A DNA stretch of 64,000 bases from Vallitalea pronyensis (GTDB lineage: Bacteria > Bacillota > Clostridia > Lachnospirales > Vallitaleaceae), in contig NZ_CP058649.1 in the NCBI RefSeq assembly GCF_018141445.1, forward strand, positions 205,001 to 269,000, in the 5' to 3' direction. Numbering within the stretch: position 1 is the stretch's first letter; every line of letters begins with the position of its first letter. The position numbers were made by a program, and so were the translations under genes. Of the stretch, positions 55,544 through 63,751 are shown one piece after another. The notes under the pieces are model-generated. The model was not told the DNA's origin. It worked only from the letters and a program-made list of their open reading frames with translations, and did not search any database.

Positions 55544-56422
55544 TTATGACTTGATGGAACCTATTAACATCCCTTTTACAAAATACTTTTGCAAGAAGGG
55601 GTACACACATATGATGGGCAGTGTAGCAATAATCATGGTTGCGTATTTGATGGATTGAGAAGTTATCTTTTTACCAAAGGCACCCATGGATTGATGCTGT
55701 AAAGCTTGAGTGGCATTTTCTGCTACGATTTTATAGAAAAAGGTTTGAATGGGTCGCAAAGCATCATCACTGACATAGACAACCCCCATAAAATAATCAT
55801 TCCAATGGTACACACCTACAAAGAGTACAATGGTTGCTAGAACGGGCTTGGATAAGGGTAAAATAATACGTGTAAAGATACGAAAATCACTGGCACCATC
55901 CACCACTGCCGATTCTTCTAATGCAATGGGTAACTGCTTAAAGAAATTCATGAAGATAATCACATTAATAAAATTAAGCATGGTTGGGATAATGTAAACA
56001 ATGAATTTATTATACAAGCCAAGGCTATTGATTAGTAAGAATGTTGGAATGAGTCCTCCATTAAAAAAGAGTGTGATGATACCCAACATCATGTATATTT
56101 TTTTCCCTATTAAACCCTGTTTGCACAAACCAAAGGCAACCATCGCTGAAAAGAAAATATGTAGTGTGGTAGCAATAAATGTTCTTGCAATGGTCACCAG
56201 AAAAGCCCTTGCAAGCCCTGAATTGTGAAACACCGCTATATAATTATTAATGCTGAACACCCGAGGCCACCAATATATACCGCCCTTCATGGCGTCATAG
56301 CCATCATTGATTGAATTAATAAAAACAAAGTAAAAGGGATAAATCATAATAAAGCAAATAAAACACATGATACTGATGTTAATGACATCAAAAGCTTTTA
56401 TTTGCAACAGCTTTTTCTTCAA
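55544..56422 (-). CDS. Lpl-type ABC permease, LplC/YtcP type
   Basis: This 292-residue permease has six helices, the EAA loop EESAVVDGASDFRIFTRIILPLSKP, and the C-terminal QKYFVKGMLIGSIKS typical of LplC/YtcP. The start is TTG with AGGAGG 7 bases upstream. It is co-transcribed with LplB (11-bp gap) and the binding protein (27-bp gap). Confidence 0.92.
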   Translation of the reverse strand: MKKKLLQIKAFDVINISIMCFICFIMIYPFYFVFINSINDGYDAMKGGIYWWPRVFSINNYIAVFHNSGLARAFLVTIARTFIATTLHIFFSAMVAFGLCKQGLIGKKIYMMLGIITLFFNGGLIPTFLLINSLGLYNKFIVYIIPTMLNFINVIIFMNFFKQLPIALEESAVVDGASDFRIFTRIILPLSKPVLATIVLFVGVYHWNDYFMGVVYVSDDALRPIQTFFYKIVAENATQALQHQSMGAFGKKITSQSIKYATMIIATLPIICVYPFLQKYFVKGMLIGSIKS

Positions 56423-56433
56423 TGGAATGCCTC

Positions 56434-57354
56434 CTATAGTATGGACTCTTTCGTTAATTTTTTTGTGACAAGGTTAGCTCCCAATACCAAGATAAGTGAC
56501 GCTGCCGCTTTTAGTAAGGAGACTGCACTGGCATAGGAAAAACGTCCTGCTCCAATACCAATATTATAAATATATAAATCCACAATTTCACTGGCATCCA
56601 GATTCATGTTATTTCTTAAGACAAAAATCTGTTCAAAATTACTGCCATTTAGTAGATTACCTACCGCTAAAATAAATAGAATAGCAATTGTGGGACGAAT
56701 GCTCTGAATGGTAATGTGCCACATCTTTTTAAATCGTCCAGCACCATCGATATCTGCCGCTTCATAGAGCACGGGATTGACTCCTGCAATGGCTGCAATG
56801 TAGATAATGGCATTCCAGCCTAACTCCTTCCAGACATCGGAAATAACAGCAATCCGCCAGAAATATTCAGCCTTGGCGATGTAATAGATTGGCGTATCTT
56901 GTAGACCTAACGTGATCATCACATGGTTAATGATACCTGTTTTACCCAGCCAGCTTAGGATAATACCGCCAAGAATCGGCCAGGCAATAAAATGAGGTAA
57001 ATAAGAAGCTGTTTGTACAAACTTTTTGAACTTAGTCCCTTTGATCTCATTGAGAAATAAAGCAAAGATAATGGGTATTGGAAATGCAACGATGAGCTTA
57101 TAAAAACCAATACCCACTGTATTCTTTAACATGGTATAAAATCGCTCATCACTCAGAAATTCTTTAAAGTATTTTAACCCAACCCAAGGTGCTTCTAAGG
57201 CAGACTTTGTGATATCGTACTCTTTAAAAGCGATAACCAGCCAAAAAATGGGTATGTAGCAAAAAACAATCAACCATATGATACCTGGTAATACCATTAG
57301 CTGTCTCTGCTTCTGTCTCTTTAACCTCTTGACCCATGTATGTTGTTTCATCAT
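56434..57354 (-). CDS. Lpl-type ABC permease, LplB/YtcP partner
   Basis: This roughly 306-residue permease opens RQLMVLPGIIWLIVFCYIPIFWLVIAFKEYD, typical of LplB. The EAA loop is EAADIDGAGRFKKMWHITIQSIRP. It pairs with the LplC-type protein to import a polysaccharide fragment. It is the first gene of the second operon. I prefer an ATG at 57354 or the next ATG; the ORF extends to a GTG at 57369 with no ribosome binding site. It is divergent from a secreted GH26 gene. Confidence 0.9.
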   Translation of the reverse strand: MMKQHTWVKRLKRQKQRQLMVLPGIIWLIVFCYIPIFWLVIAFKEYDITKSALEAPWVGLKYFKEFLSDERFYTMLKNTVGIGFYKLIVAFPIPIIFALFLNEIKGTKFKKFVQTASYLPHFIAWPILGGIILSWLGKTGIINHVMITLGLQDTPIYYIAKAEYFWRIAVISDVWKELGWNAIIYIAAIAGVNPVLYEAADIDGAGRFKKMWHITIQSIRPTIAILFILAVGNLLNGSNFEQIFVLRNNMNLDASEIVDLYIYNIGIGAGRFSYASAVSLLKAAASLILVLGANLVTKKLTKESIL

Positions 57355-57369
57355 ATCGTTGACCTGCAC

Positions 57370-57620
57370 TTTCGTTGTTTTTTCTTAGCTACTTCAAGTA
57401 TAAAAGTCAAGAAGTTTGAATGCAATACCAGCATTTTAGATGAGGGTACATTATTTTAGAAAATAGCACTTTATTAGGTTTAATGTTCTCATCACAACAC
57501 AAGTCCCAAAATAATAGGCTACAATCTAAAATATTGGACTTTATCATTGACTGAATATATTTTAAAATGAAAGGGCAATTAAGGTTCCATTAAAAAATTC
57601 TAACAAAGGAGAATGATATT
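57370..57620. promoter_or_regulatory. Divergent promoter region of the GH26 locus
   Basis: This 251-bp AT-rich region separates the ABC operon from the secreted GH26 gene, both probably controlled by the two-component system. On the plus strand TTTATC-17-TAAAAT is a weak promoter candidate, as expected for activator-dependent expression. I did not find a clear direct repeat for the YesN-type regulator. Confidence 0.45.
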
Positions 57621-59657
57621 ATGAAGTGTCAAAAGGGCATGCAACGACTATTTTTAAGCTTAACAATGTCCATCTTATTGCTCACAGGTACCATGACTTC
57701 CGTAATGGCAACAACCACGGCTGATTACAGTGAATCTGCGTCCAGCATTGATTCCGATACAGCTCGAATCGTTTTTGAATCTTACTGTTCTTCAACTTAT
57801 GTTTACATTCATTATCAAGTGAATAATGGTAACCAGTTAAACTATTTGATGCAAGCCAATGGGGATACATGGACTTATGATGTGAACGGTTTAGTGAATG
57901 GTGATGTCATCGACTATTGGTTTACATACCAGATTGGCAGTACCCAAAAAGACACCGGTAATTTTAGTTTTACCCATGGTACAGTCTCACAGCAAGTGGC
58001 TGCACCAACCATGAGCCCATCTGGCGGGACATACAGCAACCCTCAAGATGTGACCATCAGTTGTGCTACCTCTGGTGCTGATATCCACTATACAATAGAT
58101 GGTTCAACACCAACCACGTCTTCACCAATCTATACTGCACCGATTACCGTATCCACCAATAAAACCGTAAAAGCCATTGGTGTGAAATCCGGTATGACAC
58201 CTTCTAACATAAGCAGTGCCACTTATTATATCGGTGGTCAAAGTACATTAGCTAAATTTGAACCTGCTGATGGCAAAACCCTTATTGTGGTTGGTCAAGA
58301 CCGTGATGAAATGGATGCTTATGAAGCCTTGCCAGATATTCCCGACCCTGCTGGCTATATGATTTATACCGGTACGGTTGATGCCGCAGGCATGACATCA
58401 CCATCGGACAAAGGTGCAGGCATGCAAGACCTTCAACACTGGATTAACAACAAACCACATTCCATATGTCAGATTGGTATTGATATGACCGATTATGACC
58501 AACATCAAGATGGTCAAGATGAAGAAGTAAAAGTTGCTGATGGGTTAAGAGATGCCAATATTCGAACCATGGCACAAGCCATAAAAGCCTCCAATAAACC
58601 TGTTTACGTCCGCATAGGTTATGAACCAGACGGCAATCACAATCATTACTTCGAACCTTCCGAATATGTAATGGCCTATCGACGTGTTCACAATATCTTT
58701 AGAGAAGAAGAAGTAAGTAATGTGGCCTTTGTATGGAATGTCATTGGCATTGAACCTGCATGGGGCTGGGATATTGAAGCCTGGTATCCTGGTGATGCTT
58801 ACGTGGATTGGATAGGCGTTAGCTGGTTTGGATGGCCATCAGCAGGCGAAGAAGCTACAGCAGCCCAATACCGTCAAAACGCAGCCGATTTTGCTAATCA
58901 AAAGAACAAGCCCCTTATGCTTGGGGAATGCTCAGGAAGAGCTTACTACCCCATGACAAACGCTGCTAACTGGGACCAATATTTCCAAAAAGTCTTTGAC
59001 TATATTGCATTAAATAATGTGAAAATGTTATCCTACATTAATCAAGATTGGAATCAACAACCCATATTTAGTGACCCAACTATTTGGGGTGATACAAGAA
59101 TTCAACAACCAGGTGCCAGCTATATCTATAACAAGTGGAAAGCAGAAGTATCCAAACCCAGATACCTGAACGAATCCGCAAATCTCTATGCTGCTATTGG
59201 TTTCGACCCATCAACACCAGCAGAACCCGTTGTGCCAGAACCACAATATGATATACCAACAGTCTTTGAAGCAGAAGGATTCTATGACTACTATAATTTT
59301 GTCCAAGCACCTATTGCCGCACATTCCAATAACTTATTGCTCGCATGGGGTAACTGGGATTATGTCTACGATAACATCCCTAGAGGAAATAGCTGGGCTT
59401 CCTATAAAATAAACGCCTCCTCCACGAACAATTATAAAGTAACAATAAGACTATCCAACGGTAATGCTGCAACCACAGCAACCATTAAGTTAGATGGCAA
59501 TACCGTGGCCACCATTAACATTCCTCAAACCAGCGATTGGGAAACCTTCACAACCTCCACAAGCAGTTCATTTAATATAAGTGCCGGCACCCATACCCTT
59601 ACCATCGAGCAAACAGGTACAGGCTTCAATATGGATACCATAGAAGTAAGTCAATAA
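57621..59657 (+). CDS. Secreted multidomain GH26-like hydrolase
   Basis: This 678-residue protein has a signal peptide (about residues 1-30, VMA|TTT), a CBM56-like module (about 45-118; DTARIVFESYCSS to DTGNFSFTHG), a chitobiase C-terminal-type repeat (about 127-204; GADIHYTIDGSTPTTSSPIY), a GH26-like barrel (215-520), and a CBM6/35-like module (545-678). The acid/base Glu335 is in RIGYEPDGNHNHY and the nucleophile Glu436 in PLMLGECSG. CBM56 binds beta-1,3-glucans in laminarinases, so a beta-1,3-linked polysaccharide is a reasonable substrate guess; beta-1,3-xylanase is a known GH26 activity. The ribosome binding site is AAAGGAG. It is the outermost step of the locus, divergent from the importer genes. 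Confidence 0.82.
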   Translation: MKCQKGMQRLFLSLTMSILLLTGTMTSVMATTTADYSESASSIDSDTARIVFESYCSSTYVYIHYQVNNGNQLNYLMQANGDTWTYDVNGLVNGDVIDYWFTYQIGSTQKDTGNFSFTHGTVSQQVAAPTMSPSGGTYSNPQDVTISCATSGADIHYTIDGSTPTTSSPIYTAPITVSTNKTVKAIGVKSGMTPSNISSATYYIGGQSTLAKFEPADGKTLIVVGQDRDEMDAYEALPDIPDPAGYMIYTGTVDAAGMTSPSDKGAGMQDLQHWINNKPHSICQIGIDMTDYDQHQDGQDEEVKVADGLRDANIRTMAQAIKASNKPVYVRIGYEPDGNHNHYFEPSEYVMAYRRVHNIFREEEVSNVAFVWNVIGIEPAWGWDIEAWYPGDAYVDWIGVSWFGWPSAGEEATAAQYRQNAADFANQKNKPLMLGECSGRAYYPMTNAANWDQYFQKVFDYIALNNVKMLSYINQDWNQQPIFSDPTIWGDTRIQQPGASYIYNKWKAEVSKPRYLNESANLYAAIGFDPSTPAEPVVPEPQYDIPTVFEAEGFYDYYNFVQAPIAAHSNNLLLAWGNWDYVYDNIPRGNSWASYKINASSTNNYKVTIRLSNGNAATTATIKLDGNTVATINIPQTSDWETFTTSTSSSFNISAGTHTLTIEQTGTGFNMDTIEVSQ

Positions 59658-59732
59658 AACCCTAACCTATAGTATTTTAAGCAGTCACTTTAATCGTTTG
59701 TGAACACTTAAATGATCATGAGAATAAAAATA

Positions 59733-59768
59733 AGGAAAGACTCCTGACAAATTAAAGGAGTCTTTCCT
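59733..59768. terminator. Terminator after the secreted GH26 gene
   Basis: The arms GGAAAGACTCCT and AGGAGTCTTTCC are perfect 12-bp complements around a 12-base loop. An A/T-rich tract lies on the upstream side (TTATTTTTATT on the minus strand). It lies 75 bp past the stop and serves the plus-strand GH26 gene, and perhaps read-through from the minus-strand regulator gene. Confidence 0.8.
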
Positions 59769-59796
59769 TACGCATGCCCAACATTACTATAACCTA

Positions 59797-60001
59797 GTAG
59801 ATGGGGGATGGATACCATAAAGTCGTGATTTTTAAAAGAGGCTTAGAAAATCTTGGTGAGTGGAAGAGGTATTTCCGTTAAAAAGCTTACTTGTCTGACC
59901 GCAGGGAGTTCGTAAGCTCTAGGAAATACCTCTTCCACGAACCTAGTTTTTCTTAGCCTCTTTTAACCTGAACGACTTTATGGTGTCCATCCCCCATCTA
60001 C
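59797..60001. repeat. Long nested palindrome B
   Basis: The outer arms 59797-59826 and 59972-60001 are complementary at 29 of 30 positions (core GATGGGGGATGG). Inside are a second stem between 59832-59850 and 59947-59966 (core AAAAGAGGCTTAGAAAA), a third perfect 17-bp stem between 59860-59876 and 59922-59938 (core GAAGAGGTATTTCC), and a fourth AGCTTAC/GTAAGCT at the tip. The whole 205-bp element pairs with itself with few mismatches. It overlaps no gene and has no T run. It resembles palindromes A and C in architecture but not in sequence. Confidence 0.75.
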
Positions 60002-60042
60002 GGCCGTCTTGCACTCTCCTCATCAAATTACGCTATTTCCCT

Positions 60043-60732
60043 CTACATCTTAAACCGATAACCTACCCCCCATATCGTCTCAATATATTGAGGATTCGAC
60101 GAATCTTTTTCAATCTTCTCTCGAATCTTACCAATATGAACCGTTACCGTTGCAATGTCCCCATTATGATCCATCCCCCACACTCTGTCAAAAAGCGTTT
60201 CTTTACTAAATACTTTATCAGGGTTACTGGCCAAGAACAATAATAAATCATATTCTTTCGTCGTTAAAACAATCTCTTCACCTTTAACAGTAGCACGTCT
60301 CGCATCCATATTAATGACTAATCCTCTAATAGACAGCTCGCTCATTACCTTCTCGCCACCAACCAGTCTTTCATATCTTGCAATATGGGCTTTTACTCTG
60401 GCAACCAACTCATTAGGGCTAAAAGGCTTCGTCATATAATCATCAGCACCTAATCCTAGACCTCTAATTTTATCAATATCTTTCTGTCTTGCAGACACCA
60501 TCAATATAGGCACATTACTTTTCATTCTAATTTTCTTGCATATTTCAAAACCGTCCATATCTGGCAGCATAAGGTCAAGAATAATCAGATGATAGGTATT
60601 TGTCAGGGCATTATGAAGCCCTTTTATCCCAGAATGCTCTAGCTCAACTTCAAAATCATTAATTTCTAAATAATCCTTTTCCAGTTCTGCAATGCTGACT
60701 TCATCTTCTATAATTAACACTTTTTTGTTCAT
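60043..60732 (-). CDS. OmpR-family response regulator
   Basis: This 229-residue regulator has a receiver domain (VLIIEDEVSIAEL, phospho-acceptor Asp in HLIILDLMLPDMDG, and MTKPFSPNEL) and a winged-helix DNA-binding domain (LTTKEYDLLLFLASNPDKVFSKETLFDRVWG, then VTVHIGKIREKIE and GVGYRFKM). Length is normal. The ribosome binding site GGGGAATAAACC precedes the ATG. It follows its histidine kinase by 3 bp and lies last in an operon with an ABC transporter, a pairing typical of antimicrobial peptide or cell-envelope stress sensing. Confidence 0.95.
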   Translation of the reverse strand: MNKKVLIIEDEVSIAELEKDYLEINDFEVELEHSGIKGLHNALTNTYHLIILDLMLPDMDGFEICKKIRMKSNVPILMVSARQKDIDKIRGLGLGADDYMTKPFSPNELVARVKAHIARYERLVGGEKVMSELSIRGLVINMDARRATVKGEEIVLTTKEYDLLLFLASNPDKVFSKETLFDRVWGMDHNGDIATVTVHIGKIREKIEKDSSNPQYIETIWGVGYRFKM

Positions 60733-60735
60733 GGT

Positions 60736-62193
60736 TTATTCCCCATTCATGACTTTTTTTAACGTGAAGCATATGGTGGTTCCTTCACCTTGCTGGCTCC
60801 TTGCCCAGATGGTTCCTCCATGGGCTTCTATAATTTGTTTAGCAATGGATAGACCAAGACCTGTCCCTCCAGCTTTTGTATTACGTGATTCATCAACTCG
60901 ATAAAATTTATTAAAGATAAAAGGTAGTTGTTCCTTTTTAATACCAACACCGTTATCCATTATACTTATACTCACTGTATCTTGTCTTTCTGTAAGAGAG
61001 ATGGTCAATATCTTGTCATCTTTTTCCATATATTTAATGGCATTCTGTACAATATTAAAAATAACACGTCGAATTTTCTGAGAATCGATGATGACCAGCG
61101 TATCTTCCTCCACCTGATTCTGCATCTTAATTTTAATATCACCATGGCCTTGTTCTAGTTTTAATTCATCCATACAATCTTCTATAAATCTTGACACTTG
61201 AATATCTTCCATATCAAAAGGCAAACGATTCAAATCTAATTTACTAAAGAGAAATAAATCATCAATCAAACGGTCCATATGTTCGGATTTATTATAAATG
61301 ACATGTAGGTATTTTTCTAATTTTTCTGGACTGTTTGCCACACCATCCATAATACCTTCTACATAACCCTTGATGGATGTAATGGGTGTCTTCAGGTCAT
61401 GTGAAATACTTGAAATCAATTCTTTTCGATTTTCCTCATATTCAATTTGCTGTTCCAGTGATTTTTTAAGTTCATACCGCATGCGATCAAAGGAATTAAT
61501 CACCCTGCCAATTTCATTCTTCGATTGGGCTTCTAATTTAAAATCCAGATTCCCTTTTTGAATGTTATGGGTACCTTCTTCTAGTTTTTTAAGCGGCTGA
61601 ATAATATCTCTGGATAGGATATATGTCAGCGGTAAAATGACAATAAGTAGAATGATAATGAGCACAAACAAAAATCCTCGAACAAACGTGGTATGGGTAT
61701 CCCTAAACAGGGTCACATCCACAATAAAATAATAGGTAATCCTATCCCCTTGATAAGTAAAATCATGTTCCATATAGAAATAGGTGGCTTCTTGGTGTGT
61801 AATTATTCTTTCTCCACGGGTGTGATAATAAGGGTTTTTCATTAACAGTTTCTGAAAAAAGTCTTGGGATACATCCAGTTGCCCTACATTTATAAAATCA
61901 TCTTTATACTTAACAATCAGTGTACTGGAAAATTCAGATATTCTCTTTTCCACTTCTTCCATATAGCTCTTATCTAGTAATAATGCTGGCTCTATCTGTT
62001 CGGTGCTTTTCAGGTCTGCTAATAGATCCACCACTTCATAAACCACTTCATCTAGCTGTTTATCTTTCATAACAATACTGGTCATGTTTGAAAAAAAGCT
62101 CCCAATCATACCAAAGCCTGATGTCACTAAAATAAAGCCTGATAGTGTAATCATAATCATGTAAGCAATAATTAATTTTATACGTATAGACAT
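60736..62193 (-). CDS. Sensor histidine kinase paired with the OmpR regulator
   Basis: This 485-residue kinase has two transmembrane helices (about residues 7-31 and 171-194) around an extracellular domain of about 140 residues. A HAMP domain (LSRDIIQPLKKLEEGTHNI), HisKA with the phosphorylated His in ELISSISHDLKTPITSIKGY, and an ATPase domain (VQNAIKYM; SIMDNGVGIKKEQL; GTGLGLSIAKQIIEAHGG) follow. It starts 2 bp after the ABC permease gene, so the four genes are one transcript. The extracellular domain is much larger than in BceS-type kinases, so it probably senses a ligand directly. Confidence 0.93.
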   Translation of the reverse strand: MSIRIKLIIAYMIMITLSGFILVTSGFGMIGSFFSNMTSIVMKDKQLDEVVYEVVDLLADLKSTEQIEPALLLDKSYMEEVEKRISEFSSTLIVKYKDDFINVGQLDVSQDFFQKLLMKNPYYHTRGERIITHQEATYFYMEHDFTYQGDRITYYFIVDVTLFRDTHTTFVRGFLFVLIIILLIVILPLTYILSRDIIQPLKKLEEGTHNIQKGNLDFKLEAQSKNEIGRVINSFDRMRYELKKSLEQQIEYEENRKELISSISHDLKTPITSIKGYVEGIMDGVANSPEKLEKYLHVIYNKSEHMDRLIDDLFLFSKLDLNRLPFDMEDIQVSRFIEDCMDELKLEQGHGDIKIKMQNQVEEDTLVIIDSQKIRRVIFNIVQNAIKYMEKDDKILTISLTERQDTVSISIMDNGVGIKKEQLPFIFNKFYRVDESRNTKAGGTGLGLSIAKQIIEAHGGTIWARSQQGEGTTICFTLKKVMNGE

Positions 62194-62195
62194 GA

Positions 62196-62930
62196 CTAAA
62201 CTTCCTTCTTTTGAAATTTAAAGATACCAATTATAATTAGTATTATATAATAAGAAATCATATTTACCAATAAGGACATGTGATTTTGTGTAAATATTTT
62301 ATCAAAAGAACCGATAACCGTTGTTGGTAAAAGGCCATCCCATGTACCTATAAAAAGACCAAATATGTTCATAACAATAAATAAAATTGTACTGACTACA
62401 AGTGTCATGCTGCTTGATTTCATCCACAACGCAAGATAACCCACACATGCAATCACTAAACCAAGTGCCGCTATAGCCTTTAGATAGGTTGTTAAAATCA
62501 TTCCCAGACTGAATAAAATATCGAGCCCTGTTGTGACGATACCCACCATCAATGTCATAACAAATATAACACCGACAATCATAGCTACATAAGATAAACT
62601 GGCAATGATTTTGCTTACATACATGGTTTGGCGGGTTACTGGCAATGCATATACATTGGCCATTGTTCCAACCTGAGATTCCCCAGCAATGCTATCTGCT
62701 ATGACCATTGCGGCGAAAAAAGGCAGTATAAAACCCATTAATGATTCAAGGATCCACACAGAAAAGTTACTTCCACTGATGGTTGTGAGGTTCAGATTGT
62801 TTTCCACATAAAAATACAAGCCTCCAGCACCAAGCAACATCATACCTACAAGGATAATTAATACTTTCGATTTTCTTTTTTCAATAATCTTATCAAATTC
62901 AGATTGGGATAATGTTAATAATTGTTTCAT
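62196..62930 (-). CDS. ABC-2-type transporter permease
   Basis: This 244-residue membrane protein has six helices and the conserved SIAGESQVGTMANVYALPVTRQTMYVSKII segment of ABC-2 exporter permeases such as BcrB/GldF. It is partner of the ATPase whose stop codon overlaps its ATG by 4 bp (ATGA). The pair is most like systems that export or resist lipophilic peptides or bacitracin. The substrate is unknown. Confidence 0.88.
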   Translation of the reverse strand: MKQLLTLSQSEFDKIIEKRKSKVLIILVGMMLLGAGGLYFYVENNLNLTTISGSNFSVWILESLMGFILPFFAAMVIADSIAGESQVGTMANVYALPVTRQTMYVSKIIASLSYVAMIVGVIFVMTLMVGIVTTGLDILFSLGMILTTYLKAIAALGLVIACVGYLALWMKSSSMTLVVSTILFIVMNIFGLFIGTWDGLLPTTVIGSFDKIFTQNHMSLLVNMISYYIILIIIGIFKFQKKEV

Positions 62931-63649
62931 GCATACACCACCTTTTTTTGCACTTGATCCAGATAATAAGCTTCTAGACTGCTGTACGTCCTTAATATAT
63001 GATTAACTGATTCTGTTACTAGCCATCGATTATCGTGAATAATACATACTTTTGTAGCCATATCCTCAATATCATGAATTAAGTGGCTAGATATTAAGAC
63101 ACCTACTTGTTCGTCATGACATAATTGTTTAATCCGATTTTTTATTGCAGCTTTTCCTTCGATATCTAATCCAGAAAAGGGTTCATCCAATATTAATAAT
63201 TTAGGCTTATGCACAATGGCTTGTGCAAACGCTAATCTTTGTTTCATGCCTGTTGAATAATGTTTTATCCGCTCGTGTTTATAAGGGGTTAATAAAACAG
63301 CCTCTAAAGCTTGGTCAATAAGATGGTCATCCACCTGATCATACAGTCGACTATGTATCTTCATGTGCTTATAGCCCGTTAAAAAATCATAGGGCATGGG
63401 TTTACCCACCATGATACCTGTTTCTTTTCGTGCTTTCTCTATTTCGTTCATTGTATAATTTTGCATGATGACAAGACCGTCTGTTATGTTCACAAAACCT
63501 AACATGCTTTTTATGGCCGTTGTCTTTCCTGCACCATTAGGTCCAAGAAGAGCAACGATTTCTCCAGGTTCAATGATAAGATCAAGGTTTTTAATGCCTC
63601 GATTGTTTTTATATATTTTAGATAAATTTTTTACTGTTAATAAAGACAT
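62927..63649 (-). CDS. ABC transporter ATPase
   Basis: This 240-residue ATPase has Walker A GPNGAGKTT, the ABC signature STGMKQRLAFAQAIV, Walker B LLILDEPFSGLD, and the H-loop ISSHLIHDI. The N-terminal NLSKIYKNNRGIKNLDL is typical of the BcrA/CcmA-like class. The start ATG has AGGAGG 7-8 bases upstream. It is the first gene of the permease-kinase-regulator operon. A hairpin (63668-63708) separates it from the upstream gene, so the ATPase may have its own promoter. Confidence 0.92.
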   Translation of the reverse strand: MSLLTVKNLSKIYKNNRGIKNLDLIIEPGEIVALLGPNGAGKTTAIKSMLGFVNITDGLVIMQNYTMNEIEKARKETGIMVGKPMPYDFLTGYKHMKIHSRLYDQVDDHLIDQALEAVLLTPYKHERIKHYSTGMKQRLAFAQAIVHKPKLLILDEPFSGLDIEGKAAIKNRIKQLCHDEQVGVLISSHLIHDIEDMATKVCIIHDNRWLVTESVNHILRTYSSLEAYYLDQVQKKVVYA

Positions 63650-63667
63650 CTGGGTAGCCTCCTCCTA

Positions 63668-63708
63668 TAGATAGAAAAAGTTTGGTCTTATCAACCAAAC
63701 TATTTCTA
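63668..63708 (-). terminator. Hairpin between the partial gene and the ATPase gene
   Basis: On the minus strand GATAGAAATAGTTTGGT pairs with ACCAAACTTTTTCTATC (a 17-bp stem, one mismatch) around a 7-nt loop. A T run is inside the second arm rather than after it. It follows the stop of the partial gene by about 45 bp and could be a terminator or attenuator. Confidence 0.55.
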
Positions 63709-63751
63709 TCACATTTGAATCATGTTACGTATAAAGCCTTGCTGCTTTGAT

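Larger units (their letters stand above)
59658..60042. other. Intergenic region between GH26 and the two-component system
   Basis: This 385-bp gap lies between convergent genes. It contains a standard bidirectional terminator at 59733-59768 and the large palindrome B at 59797-60001. No gene is supported. Confidence 0.7.
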
